Assembly: GCA_022315425.1 (NCBI GenBank)
Contig: JAIUPT010000030.1
Coordinates: 1,054,001-1,118,000 of the forward strand
Length of the DNA stretch: 64,000 nt
DNA from: Pseudevernia furfuracea
Taxonomy: Eukaryota > Ascomycota > Lecanoromycetes > Lecanorales > Parmeliaceae
Direction of reading: 5' to 3'
Shown: one piece after another, positions 48,731 through 58,327 of the stretch
How the letters are laid out: each line of letters starts with the position of its first letter
Position numbering within the stretch: the stretch's first letter is position 1
The notes under the pieces: model-generated
Seen by the model: only the letters and a program-made list of their open reading frames with translations
What the model was told of the DNA's origin: nothing
Databases searched by the model: none
Program-made: the position numbers and the translations under genes

Positions 48731-48736
48731 TCTGAT
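48731..48736 (+). other. Canonical-position tRNA intron of 6 bases
   Basis: TCTGAT lies between positions 37 and 38 of the anticodon loop, the normal site for tRNA endonuclease. Without its removal the anticodon stem cannot form with a 7-base loop. Confidence 0.6.
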
Positions 48737-48773
48737 ATCTGGAGGCTGCGGGTTCGAGCCCCGCCGTGAGTGA

Positions 48774-48779
48774 TTTTTT
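48774..48779 (+). terminator. RNA polymerase III T6 terminator
   Basis: Six T residues begin one base past the tRNA 3' end, as expected for Pol III termination. Confidence 0.75.
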
Positions 48780-49204
48780 GCATTTTGCTCCCTTCAAGCA
48801 GGATCAATGGGATGGGATGGGTCTTTTCTATTAGACTGTGGATTTTTGTGATGTCTCTTTCCTGCGAATTTACTCTATCAAGCATGGGAATACCCCTCAC
48901 AGTACGGAATACTAGTACATCTCAATTACACGTGGGCCTGAATCTACGAATCTACATAGACAGAAAGAACAATAGCATAGCGTTCCGGAAAGGGGTATAT
49001 CTTGCTGCAGGCTTTCACAGAGGACTGTAATCGGTAAAGACTGGACTTGGCTTCTTTGAAGGGCTGTCGTATCCTCTCTTTTGCTTTCAAGCTTCAACCC
49101 ATAACTGCAAGCTCTTGAATATTGTCGGTCCACTCTGAAATATCCCTTGCGCTCGAACTGAATATTGTCGGATTTCCCAATGTTATTTTGTTAATGAGGT
49201 AGTT
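48780..49204. other. Intergenic region
   Basis: 425 bases between the tRNA and the truncated synthetase relic; no gene was recognised. Confidence 0.5.
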
Positions 49205-50394
49205 AGTAGAAATTAATCAGACGGCACGAGGTCTTGCTCTTGGGCCAACCACGTGATTTTTTATTGGTTTTTTTGAAAGTCGCAGTCACCACCTTCTTCG
49301 AGCGATTCATGGCTCCGTGTACCATTCGCACAATCGCATTGCCCCCATTCATTAGGGTCATCTCTTCGTCTTCAGCAAAGTTTCTTACATCTTTTTCGTC
49401 GATCAAATTTTTTTTTCCGTAGACAATCTTTTTGCTCCCGAGCTCTGAATTCTTGTTGTGCTTTGATTTGTCCTCAAAATATGTCGTTTCAAGGCCACCA
49501 TTGATGAACACTTCTACTATTCCATATTGCGTTACAGCTGTGTGTCTTGGGGCCAGAGGCTCGATATGTTTCTTGTTGATTGCTCATCGGAACGGCAGAT
49601 CAAATTCCCATCGCCTTTCCCATGCGCGAAGAAAGCGTTCAGCAAAGCAGCTTTAGCATAACCAATGTAGAGGAAGCCCGATGGCTCTGGTGGAAACCGA
49701 GTCACTACTCCGCCTTTCACATGACTGAGACCGATGTCATAACTACCACCCTCTGCACTTGCCAGAGAGCGCTTCTGGTGTGCTATAGCATTGAAATCTG
49801 CCACGGCAGTGACGATCCATCGATTGGTCGATTCCACAAAGTTGAACCATCGACTAACGTTATTCTTGCTTCGCTTGATCGTGGAATATGCAGCCTTGTT
49901 CCCACGTAGTGCACCCCACTTGATAGTATTGGCGGCTGACAATGACTAACCAACAACACACGAGCGCAGAGTGAGATGGGCATCTAGCCCTCGCATTGCA
50001 CGCGCCAACGGTCTTATATCAGGCGTAGCCAAGTCGGCTTCAGCATTGGCAGCGCCAAGGCTTACCCACTCGTTGACCTAAGATCTGTTAGTCAATACGG
50101 CATCAGGTAGACGAAAATGCTTTTGAGAGAAATTCGCTACTTACCCTCTACGTTCTCTCCGCTCGGTAAGAGTGTAGGCATCCATTAGGCAAGGAAGAAC
50201 ATCGGCGTCAGCCGCAACCCTGCCTTTGCCAGTGTCGAAAGCTACCACAACACCATGATCGTTGAGTGCTGCCATGTCTGCGAACTCCACTGGAATTCGA
50301 GTCCCGGTTTGACATGCTGAAAGTATGCTACTAGGAGCAAGGAAGGCAAGACTAGTGCTTGATTGGCTTGGACAACCAATCTCAAGGATGGCAT
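49205..50394 (-). pseudogene. Cytosolic glutamyl-tRNA synthetase pseudogene, internally deleted
   Basis: Read on the minus strand from 50394, the relic follows fungal cytosolic GluRS. The GST-like N-terminus is MPSLRLVVQANQALVLPSLL, then a frameshift near 50300, then VEFADMAALNDHGVVVAFDT. A still intron-like gap (50144-50078, GTAAGT to TTAG) follows, then NEWVSLGAANAEAD and LDAHLTLRSCVVG. TAG at 49948-49946 replaces a Tyr. The frame then continues SLSAANTIKWGALRGNKAAY and GGVVTRFPPEPSGFLYIGYA, where the class I HIGH motif has become YIGY. Soon after ICRSDEQS the sequence jumps to the C-terminal domain (EPLAPRHTAV, KHNKNSELGSKKIVYGKKNL, DEEMTLMNGGNAIV), so several hundred central residues are gone. 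The retained intron argues for DNA duplication, not retroposition. A functional copy must exist elsewhere. Confidence 0.88.
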
Positions 50395-50767
50395 CTGGTT
50401 CTCAAACTTCGCTCCAAGATTGCCGTGTGTGTGTGGGTTAAACCCAAGTATATATCACAGGCGTCACGAGCTATGAAAGTATTCTTGGAAGTTCCTAGAA
50501 GTTGATGAGAAAAAACATTCAGGTGAGCATGGACCAGAATATATACGCTAATTCTCGAATCAACGAAAACGCAAACCCCGCATCAAGTGAGCCAAAATAC
50601 ATAGCGTACTCATTTGCACATGTAGACTCTATGAATTATAGAAGATATATCTGAAAAAAAAATTTATTATTTAAGAGAGATAGCTTGATCTTCCTCTTCG
50701 ATAAATGATAAACGTGGGAGGGATTTTCTGATACTCCGAGACAAGAAGCTGTCGGGGTCGCTTCATA
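50395..50767. other. AT-rich intergenic region
   Basis: 373 bases, notably AT-rich around 50640-50710 with an A-run and TTTATTATTTAA. No gene was recognised. Confidence 0.5.
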
Positions 50768-51507
50768 TCAACCTAGATACCTATCACTCTGCAAAAAGGC
50801 CTTTACATTCGGCCTTGCCTCCACTGCATCCACCAGCTCCATCAACCTAGGGTAATCTTTCAACCCGTTTCTCCCCTCCTGCGTCAAATTCTCATCGTGG
50901 CAGACCTGATAGAGCACCATATCCGCATACGTGATGTTCTTCCCAGTGACATACGGCCCGGATGTCGATAGATCATGTGTCTTCAGGTGCGTCTCCAGAG
51001 CTTTCAAAAACGTAGGTCGAACGGTCCTTTGATGCTCGGGATAGGCCTCTTGCATGTTGTCCGAGAAGAAGGCTTGGATGAAGAGAGAACGCCCTGATCA
51101 GGTTAGAATATTTTCGTCGTAAAGACTTGAGGTCACTTACAGTCGATGACAATATCGCACATAGCATCAGCCCAGTACTTTTCCTCCTCCGTCTCTCCAT
51201 CATAGCGTCCCAACTGCCGTGCGAAATGCCTCAGGATGGCATAGCTCTGCGTCAAAATTCTCCCATTCAACTCAACGACGGGGATATTGGTCGTGGGGTT
51301 CATTTGCGTGATGCGAGTCTTCTTGTAGTCAGGGTATTCTTCAAAGCTGTAGCGCGTGTCATCATAGGCGATGCCGGCATCTTCCCACATGAGACGAACA
51401 ACCTGCCCGCGACCTCGGGACTTGAAGTCGAAGTAGTGGATGGTCGGGACGCCGCCGATGGCTTTATTGCCGACGCTTTCGGTGCCGCAACGCTTGGTGC
51501 TAGGCAT
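50768..51507 (-). CDS. Glutathione S-transferase
   Basis: Two exons (51507-51141 and 51093-50768; 47-base intron) give 230 residues. The N-terminal thioredoxin-like domain begins TIHYFDFKSRGRGQVVRLMW, with the glutathione-site strand NIPVVELNGRILTQSYAILR (cis-Pro and the Gln-Ser pair that holds the gamma-glutamyl group). The all-helical C-terminal domain contains QAYPEHQ-like and YVTGKNITYADMVLYQVCHD, the usual hydrophobic staple region, and ends FLQSDRYLG. A short N-terminal extension of about 20 residues precedes the fold. It is closest in style to cytosolic sigma/mu-like GSTs; substrate unknown, probably detoxification. Start ATG at 51507 with a good context. Confidence 0.9.
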
Positions 51508-52114
51508 ACTGAGTGCGTGGAAGTTTGTATGTAGGAGAATAGTAGGCGCTGTGAAGCTGAAGGCACAATGGTTTGACAGCAGGGAAAGGAAGATTATAAG
51601 CAGTCAATAATCATCTGGCGTTCTCCTCTTGCGCACCCCACCAGTCAGAGCTCAGCCGACTGTGATATAGTCGAGGCATAGCTGTGATGTCAGGACTCAG
51701 AGGGAGCCATCTCCACGGCCAAACGGAAAGTTAGAAAGCTTGAGTATTATTAATATTGCTCTGGGTGCTGCTCTCTTGGTTTCGCGGGGTGGTCTAGAGT
51801 ATCCGTTTCCCGCGATTTGGGCCATGGCGGTCTAGAACATGGGATCAAAAAGCAAAAAAATAGGTAAGCACTCCACCACTCGGTAAAGTACTGTATCAGT
51901 CTATCACCGCTAAGGTAATCTTACCTCTTTATGAAGACATGGATGACACGATCCATTTCGACTCATGGCTATCTGTTCACACGAGAAGAATCTATCCAAC
52001 CTCTAACATGACAGACGTGCTTTTGATGTGGATCAAAGATCAGTCTCGAAAATGTGAGACCGCCAGCTAGAGTACCCAATCAGCAGTTCAGAAGAATACA
52101 GCCAAACATCGGGC
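51508..52114. other. Intergenic region, GST promoter
   Basis: 607 bases. No gene or RNA was recognised; the GST promoter should be in the left part. Confidence 0.5.
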
Positions 52115-53886
52115 CTAAGTCGCAAGGATGCTCCTTCCTCCATCCGCTGTCATTCTCTTTCGGACAAGCACCTTGATGTACCGAATTCCAAGCTTCAGCA
52201 TTCTTGCACGCCCATGGTCATCCTGATCATCCACCCCTAGCATGGCCGAAGGTGAAAAGACCAAGGCTTGACCGGCACCCAGATCCACAATTTGCTTAAA
52301 GATCTCCTGTGCACCTCGTTTTGACCCCTCGCCTTCGCTGGACACGGCGGCAAGATGGGATTTGAGCGCTGCAAGCCACGCTGGCGAGGTAAAGCGGTGC
52401 ACTATGGTCATCGAGCTCAGGTCCAGAAGGCTGGGGGATATGGTTGGCTCTTGCGTCGCGATGATGACTCGTGTGGCCAAATGGCGCTGTAGGCGGATCA
52501 CCGATAAGAGACTCTCCGTGAATACTGAGCTCGAATCCGTCCCAGTCATGAACTACATATGGTCAGTGTCATGAGTATCGCTTGGCGTATAGAGAGGTCC
52601 CTTACTTTGTGAGCCTCGTCAAGCGCCACAATGCGTCCAGCTTGTTCTCTGTCTTCTAAGAAGAGGGCAAGGCATATGTTGAACATAGCACATGCCGCGC
52701 TCTCATCGACGAATGGACAACTTAGGTCGACAATAGTCAGACTCCCAGGTTGGAAAGACCAGATGCCTGCTTTCGCAATCTTTGCCCTCTCTCGTGCATC
52801 ATCCTCGTTCTGCCATTCTAATTCCTGCGCTTTACCCTTCTTTGTATCTGCATACTTAGGTCTGACTTGTGGTAGTGAACTGCTCCCTTGTACTCCTGGC
52901 TGGAGCATGAAGCTCTCCAAGAGCTGAAGGCGTGTGTAGAGCATCGCTCGTTGCCCGTCGTTGAAGTTCTCCAACTGAAGTCTGTCCCTAAATTCCTTGT
53001 AGTTGAGACCTGCGGTATGCTGGTTCTTCATGGCCATTGACCGCAGTATTCTGCATACGCTCTGTCCGAGTGTCAGTTTGGTACCTCCATTTACATGGCT
53101 CTTGTCCCGTATGGCTCCTATCCAATGACTCACCTCCATGTACAGGGCAACCTTCCCTTCTTTCTCGTCGATAGCCATCAGCTTCATCATGCGCTCGACG
53201 TTCAGGTGCTTCTCTTCGATCAGCAAAGGCACCACTTGCGGCTTTGGCGCATTGAAAGGCAACTCTGGCATGTTTTCATATGCCCTCCTCATTCGATGGA
53301 GGTTGCTTGGCGAAACCAGGATCGTCACCGGGATTCCTGTGGAGCTAAGGTATGCTCCCTCGCAGATTTGGCTCGCCGAGAATCCCGTGAACTTATCATA
53401 ATGAAAGACCATCCCAGCCAGGGGACGTGGAAGTTTGCCCAGCCTTGAAGGCTTCAGAGCGGCCTCTAACATGCATGATAAAGTATGGGACTTCCCACTC
53501 CCTTGAGAGCCGCAAATGAAGGCAGACCATGGGGCATTCAAGTTGACGAACAGCCGGCTGTCGCCCGTCTTCGTGGCGGAGGACTGGGATTTGGGGTTCA
53601 GCGCAACGCCGAAGTTTTCTGTTTCTGGAGTGAGGAGGTCATCCGTGTTCTGTTGATCATGGCCGCCGAATGTGTTCAAGACTTTGGCAAGGAACCCATA
53701 TTGGGGCAGAACGTCCTTGGGTTGTGTCCCATTGACATGTGCCAATACATCCGCCGAGAAGAGCGGCGTTGTCAGAACTTCTTCTTGATGGACATTGTGC
53801 TGTCCGCCAGCTGCGCTTGAGGGATGTGAAGACGACACCAGACCCTCGTGATATTTGCGATCAGAGTCCCATTCATTGGCCGCCAT
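52115..53886 (-). CDS. HerA/FtsK-like P-loop ATPase, function unknown
   Basis: Two exons (53886-52606 and 52552-52115; 53-base intron) give 572 residues. The Walker A motif is CGSQGSGKSHTLSCML at residues 125-140; Walker B with a DEAH sequence (RIVALDEAHK) ends at residue 427, exactly at the splice site. The large span between Walker A and B, the preceding SLTIVDLSCPFVD strand, and after it VIRLQRHLATRVIIATQEPT, a sensor-like strand ending in Gln, fit the HerA/FtsK/VirB4 branch of additional-strand ATPases. No membrane segment or nuclease domain is seen. In bacteria and archaea such proteins pump DNA; the role of fungal members is not known to me. The N-terminal 110 residues are polar and variable. 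Confidence 0.85.
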
Positions 53887-54919
53887 TTTCGCTTTGATTG
53901 ATTTTGGAACTGCGAAGTTGAATCCTGAAGATTTTGGAACTCTGAAGGTGAATCCTGAAGATGTTTAGAACGTGAGGGCAGAAACGAGACAGAATTGCAA
54001 ATATATGCTTCTCCAAACAAAGGAACGCATTGGCAAATAACGTTAGGCTTCTTGCATGAAGGGACGGTGAAACCTTAGAAGCTCATGGGAGCTCCGGGCA
54101 AGTTCCAGACGCGTTCAATTTTCAGTCACGACATACCTTTATCTGCTCTAAAATTTGTTGATTTCGTGTTATCAACAATAACCTCCACCTCGTCAGAGGA
54201 CTCGCACCCCTCAGAAGAACCAGACTCGGAGGAATCAGACTGGAACGTAGAGCGGTCGCTCTCCGCGATGCTCTCCGCTATGGCGGTCGCGGGTGTTGAG
54301 CACTGAGGATGTTGACAAGCACGAGATGAGAGTCCATGAATACACGCCATTGATTCAGCCGGCCTCAAGCTCAGGAAAGCGATGATATGCTATTTGGATC
54401 ACACGGAGGGTTAAATTTCCTTGTAAAGAGTGAAATTTCGGAATTCAATGTGTGCGCAGTATCTGTGATGGTGTACTCATACAAAGGCGGAAAGTAATCA
54501 CTCTCCTTTAGCGAGACTTTCGGCGACGCTAGGGTTCTATGTTTGTGATGTGTTGAAAGACTTAGAAACTAGCAGTCGTAGCCGTTGCATTGTGCATAAT
54601 GCTGTCACTGTTCCATACAAGTTCTCAGCGAACTCTCAATTTCAGTGGAGAACCTCAGCGACCCATGTTCGTCCAATCTGCCAGATCACCAGCAGAAACA
54701 TGGAGCCAAGCTCCCAGTCAATGCTAGTCCGCTGTACTCCAAGGCGTCTTCCCTTCTTCCACCTCTACCGGATTCCAAAAAGCAACTCTCGTGAAACTTT
54801 TCCTTGGTAACGCCAACATGCAAGTCATCTGCAAAAACTGTAGGCTAGGTGTCTGCGTCTAAATACCAGATAGCAAACAATCATTCCTCTAACGAGTGTC
54901 TCAAAAGACAATTCGATGC
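53887..54919. other. Intergenic region without a supported gene
   Basis: One kilobase. A minus-strand frame at 54126-54368 is Ser/Glu-rich (SDSSESGSSEGCESSDEVEV) but lacks a partner exon or domain. Near 53905-53965 a short near-duplicate appears (CTGAAGATTTTGGAACT-like units). Confidence 0.45.
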
Positions 54920-56323
54920 TCAACGATCGTATCTGAGTACAGAGCTCTTCCAATTCAAGAACCCTTGCTCTTGACTTTGGGCTGGAATACGCACAGCCGA
55001 GGAGCTTTCAGATTGGAATTTCTTGACGAGACCTTCCTCCTCTTCTACGTACTTTGATTCGGCCCTTAAAGGAGGCATGGGTTCGTGGAAATCAAAGTGG
55101 CTAATGGGCCGCTCGAGTTCCCTTGGGCCTGGGGCAGGAGTACACCAGTTGGAGGCGAGTTCTCTTGGAGGGTGGTCTCTCGAAAAGGCAGACGTGATGG
55201 TGTTAGCCCTCGGGCCCTGGGGTGTCGCGACACTGCTGCCTTCTAGATCTAGTCGTCTTCGTTGAGGAGCGATGGCGGAATTGCCTTGCTCGTCTCCTGC
55301 TTCTGATCTGCTTCGTTTGCGTTTGTTTGATGGTAGTGAACCACTAGTCGCCAGCGAGCCTAGACTTTCAGTTGTGATATCCGTAGATTCGCGAACTCTA
55401 TGACTGTCAGAACTCGTGCGCCCTATCTCCACAACCAGTAGCGATGGCTCTTGTATTCGTTGCTCCGAACTATTCTTCTGACCACCTCCGAGGGCTAGAT
55501 TCATTTCCTCATCTTTGATCGTGGGTAAACATCCAATGGATGAGCTTGCCAGGCCGTCTGATCTCGGTCCGTCCTCGCACTCAAGCCATGCAGCCACCTT
55601 ATGGATGTCATCTGCTTTCAAGCAACCTTTCTCCTGGACCTCTCTAAAGACCGTCAACAAAGTCTCGCTTGGAGAGATTTCCCTCCTCAACAGTTCCAAG
55701 TAAGTGGTCTTTCGCTTTTCAAGTAGACGGATCTTAGCCCCTTGCTTGACCTGCTCGCTCTGAGATTCCGAAAGACGTGTGCTAAGTTCCTGAACGACGC
55801 CCCTAGACGATTGGAGCTCTAGAATAAGCTTGGCGGTAGAGTCATTCGTCTCATGATTGGCCTCGAAAAGCTCGCTTGGTTCCTCTCGAGTTGAGGCGAA
55901 ATTTTCGCCCAATCCCATGGCAGGAGAACACTCCATCTTCTGGAAAGCTTGCTCCAGATCCATCAATTTTGAGGAATCTGACCTTTGAGGGATGTGGGAG
56001 CCATTGTGAAGTCTTTCGACTTCCGCCCTTAATTCATTCATCTGGCTCTCAAGTGCCATCAATTTGCCCTCTAAGGTCTCGTCATTGGCTCGTAATCGTT
56101 GGACGTCTTCTTCCTGACTGTCCTGTAGATCCTTAAGGCCTTGCTCGAACTGCTCGAGCCCCTGCTTCATGCCATCTAGCCCGGCAATATTGAGCTCATC
56201 AGTAGGAGCAATATTCGGCCGCGATGATGACACGGGGTGCCATCTATCAAGGGCTTGCACCGAAGGTGAAGTTGATGAACTAGGCCTGATTGCAGCATAC
56301 CTCGAGGGCGTTGACGTTAGCAT
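54920..56323 (-). CDS. Uncharacterised coiled-coil protein with nuclear-type basic motif
   Basis: Single exon, 467 residues from the first ATG (56323). After a Ser/Thr/Pro-rich start, a long coiled coil covers about residues 45-105 (MKQGLEQFEQGLKDLQDSQE, ALESQMNELRAEVERLHNGS) and resumes about 165-200. Between about 205 and 240 there is a compact helical part, LLRREISPSETLLTVFREVQ and DDIHKVAAWLECED. A basic cluster, PSNKRKRSRSEAGD, near 340 fits a nuclear localisation signal, and APQRRRLDLEG follows. The C-terminus is Ser/Pro/Glu-rich and ends SSVLRYDR. I recognise no family; a nuclear structural or regulatory role is only a guess. Confidence 0.75.
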   Translation of the reverse strand: MLTSTPSRYAAIRPSSSTSPSVQALDRWHPVSSSRPNIAPTDELNIAGLDGMKQGLEQFEQGLKDLQDSQEEDVQRLRANDETLEGKLMALESQMNELRAEVERLHNGSHIPQRSDSSKLMDLEQAFQKMECSPAMGLGENFASTREEPSELFEANHETNDSTAKLILELQSSRGVVQELSTRLSESQSEQVKQGAKIRLLEKRKTTYLELLRREISPSETLLTVFREVQEKGCLKADDIHKVAAWLECEDGPRSDGLASSSIGCLPTIKDEEMNLALGGGQKNSSEQRIQEPSLLVVEIGRTSSDSHRVRESTDITTESLGSLATSGSLPSNKRKRSRSEAGDEQGNSAIAPQRRRLDLEGSSVATPQGPRANTITSAFSRDHPPRELASNWCTPAPGPRELERPISHFDFHEPMPPLRAESKYVEEEEGLVKKFQSESSSAVRIPAQSQEQGFLNWKSSVLRYDR

Positions 56324-57429
56324 CTTGAGGAAGGAGAGAGAAAGTGACTCAGAATAGACCTTCTGCTGCCCCGTTGTTGACAAAAGTAGGTGGGGATACG
56401 AAATCGAACGTGCAACCCAACAAGGGTAGTGGCCTAGATATGTTAATGACAAGAGCGGTGGAGTGTGTGGAAGAAGGAGCGAAGCAAGTCGATGGGAATT
56501 AGACCGACGTGTTAGTGGCAGGATCGAACCCTACAGTATGTGACGACAGGTACACTCTCGATGCAGACGGCCAGGCCAAGTACGACAACCTGACGTTGCA
56601 TATTGAACCTGATAGGTAATAGGTACCGCTGGAGTGCCAGCCTCTTCTCCTTATTCTCGGTATACCTCCCTAAGAGCTTCGTTCCCAATGTACACAAACC
56701 ATTGCAATGTAGACAACGGTCACGAATGTATTCATTTCTTTCATGCATCCGCCTATATACAGATCCACTCATGTACGATAGGCCCCAACTTCACGTTCCA
56801 TGTCGGCTGCAGCACTTCAGCCCAGATATTGGAACTGTGGCCAGTGGTCAACGTGGAGCTCGTAGCCAAACACCTAGCATCGTGTCAGCGAGAAAAACTC
56901 CGGGAGGCCATGGGCGCCTACCGTTCGAGCTTAAACACAAAAGGGGTTGAGACCTTTCACGACAGTGTTTCGAGGGCTTCCCTAGGAAGAATTACTCCCG
57001 GACATCTCCCTTGTGAGGAGGCGAACAGAGTTCTTTGGGAACGCATCCTCTTGCAGTGGATATGCTTCTCGCATCTGCTCCACAAGAATGAACTTTTCTT
57101 AAGTGCTGTAATTGGCAAGCGGCCGAGGAATTACACCTTGTGGAGGCGAGGCCTCCAAGGTCCTGCGCAACCCATTCGTAACTGTGCTCATCTCTTGCCG
57201 TGCGGTGCGTATTCGTGGTCTTGACCAGGGGCTGGAGATCCGTCATTCTTTGTAGAGGCAAGGCTGGGATCCGCGTGATTGGAGGTTTTGGAGGCTTCAG
57301 ACAAAACCATCGTAGCTGCTGGTGGTCGAGGCAGGTTCGACGGGCGCTCAGAACCTGGGCGACATCGGTCCTAGGCTTCCTCGGAGTTCGTGGATTCGCT
57401 TTATATAAGAATTTCGCTACATAAATCCA
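56324..57429. other. Intergenic region
   Basis: 1.1 kb with frames that carry no domain (for example 56634-57224). A T-arm-like string on the minus strand near 56516-56538 was considered as a tRNA and rejected. Confidence 0.45.
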
Positions 57430-57663
57430 TTAGATACGTTCACATTTTTTCTTTAACACTCTACTGACAATGGCTTCGACCTTTTCCCGATCCACGCTCT
57501 CAAGAGTCGTCCTCATCACCTGTCCTAACAGCGCGCAAGAGTCGCCGTAAGCCCGAATAGCATCAGCATAGTTTCGACGGTCGTCGAAAAAGACAGCGTT
57601 ATTAGCTTTGTGGAGAGCTTCCGATAATATCTCTCTCTTAGAGTCGTGAGTGGAGTAAGCCAT
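57430..57663 (-). CDS. Short MIT-domain protein or truncated relic
   Basis: 77 residues: MAYSTHDSKREILSEALHKA, then NNAVFFDDRRNYADAIRAYG and DSCALLGQVM, and a closing helix ending SRVLKKKCERI. This is a three-helix MIT pattern (alternating Ala-rich, YxDAIxAY), like the N-terminal domain of larger fungal MIT proteins, which bind ESCRT-III tails in animals and yeast. Here nothing follows the domain, and the last helix departs from the usual sequence. It may be a truncated duplicate or a first exon whose continuation I cannot find. The ATG at 57663 is the natural start; an upstream in-frame extension is pyrimidine-rich leader. Confidence 0.5.
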   Translation of the reverse strand: MAYSTHDSKREILSEALHKANNAVFFDDRRNYADAIRAYGDSCALLGQVMRTTLESVDREKVEAIVSRVLKKKCERI

Positions 57664-58327
57664 TGTGTTTCCGATAGCTTTCAAAGGTTTGGAGAAGAAA
57701 AATATACGATACGCAACTTGCAAGAGATGGAGAATACGAGAAGGGGGAGTTAGCTTAAGTAGGACTCTGAGTTGCTGACGGCTCAAGATACGAGTAGCTT
57801 AAACCTTTCTCACGCCGCAAAGGGGATAGGTGTTGCACAGTCAGCGCCTGTTCCGGCCTGTAGAATAAGAAGCATGCACGTAATAGTGGTGTAGGGAGAA
57901 AAATTCTGCATCTGGCACGGTTGTCTCAAGCTCCGGTGGAGTGGTTTGACCGAATTGGGGGGCTTCATGCACAGCGACCGGACGCCTGACAGCGCCGCAG
58001 AAATCCTCGGGCTTCATCACGGCACCTCGACTTGACCGCGGCGCCACTGGTTCCTCTCGCATTGTTCTGAGAAAACTGTGTATGTGCAATTAATGTCAGA
58101 AAAATATTCAGAAGCATGAAACATGAGAATGTCTGAAGTGATGGCTCAGCCATAGAGTAAGCGGGGCAGGGATGACAACCTTTAGCCCTCCCGTCCTATA
58201 CCCTTGCTCTGAGGCTCCATATCCCATGACAGCTCGAAGCCTCGAACCAATGATATCCCTGCCTTTCAACGGTCTTTTCCAACCTCACTGCTCCACCCTG
58301 AGAAGATAGCTACTATAATATCACACT
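57664..58327. other. Divergent intergenic region
   Basis: 664 bases between the MIT fragment and YAE1. Frames at 57841-58153 (-) show no domain. Confidence 0.5.

Larger units (their letters stand above)
48646..48772 (+). tRNA. tRNA-Arg(UCU) with two introns
   Basis: Acceptor 5' strand GCTCGCG (48646-48652) pairs with CGTGAGT (48765-48771); the discriminator is G48772. The D stem is GCGC (48655-48658) with GCGC (48715-48718). The anticodon stem is TCAGA (48720-48724) with TCTGG (48738-48742), with one G-T pair. The anticodon is TCT at 48727-48729, flanked by CT and A. The variable loop is AGGCT; the T arm is GCGGG-TTCGAGC-CCCGC. Removing 48661-48709 and 48731-48736 leaves 72 nt. From memory this is the same length, with the same acceptor stem, as yeast tRNA-Arg(UCU). 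A T6 run follows at 48774. Standard scanners probably miss or misplace this gene because the D-loop is interrupted. Confidence 0.85.

Noticed and set aside
54126..54368. Ser/Glu-rich 80-residue minus-strand frame
   Set aside because: Low complexity only, and no partner exon.
56512..56545. T-arm-like string (GGGTTCGATCCTGCC) on the minus strand, possible tRNA
   Set aside because: No matching acceptor, D or anticodon arm could be built upstream of it.
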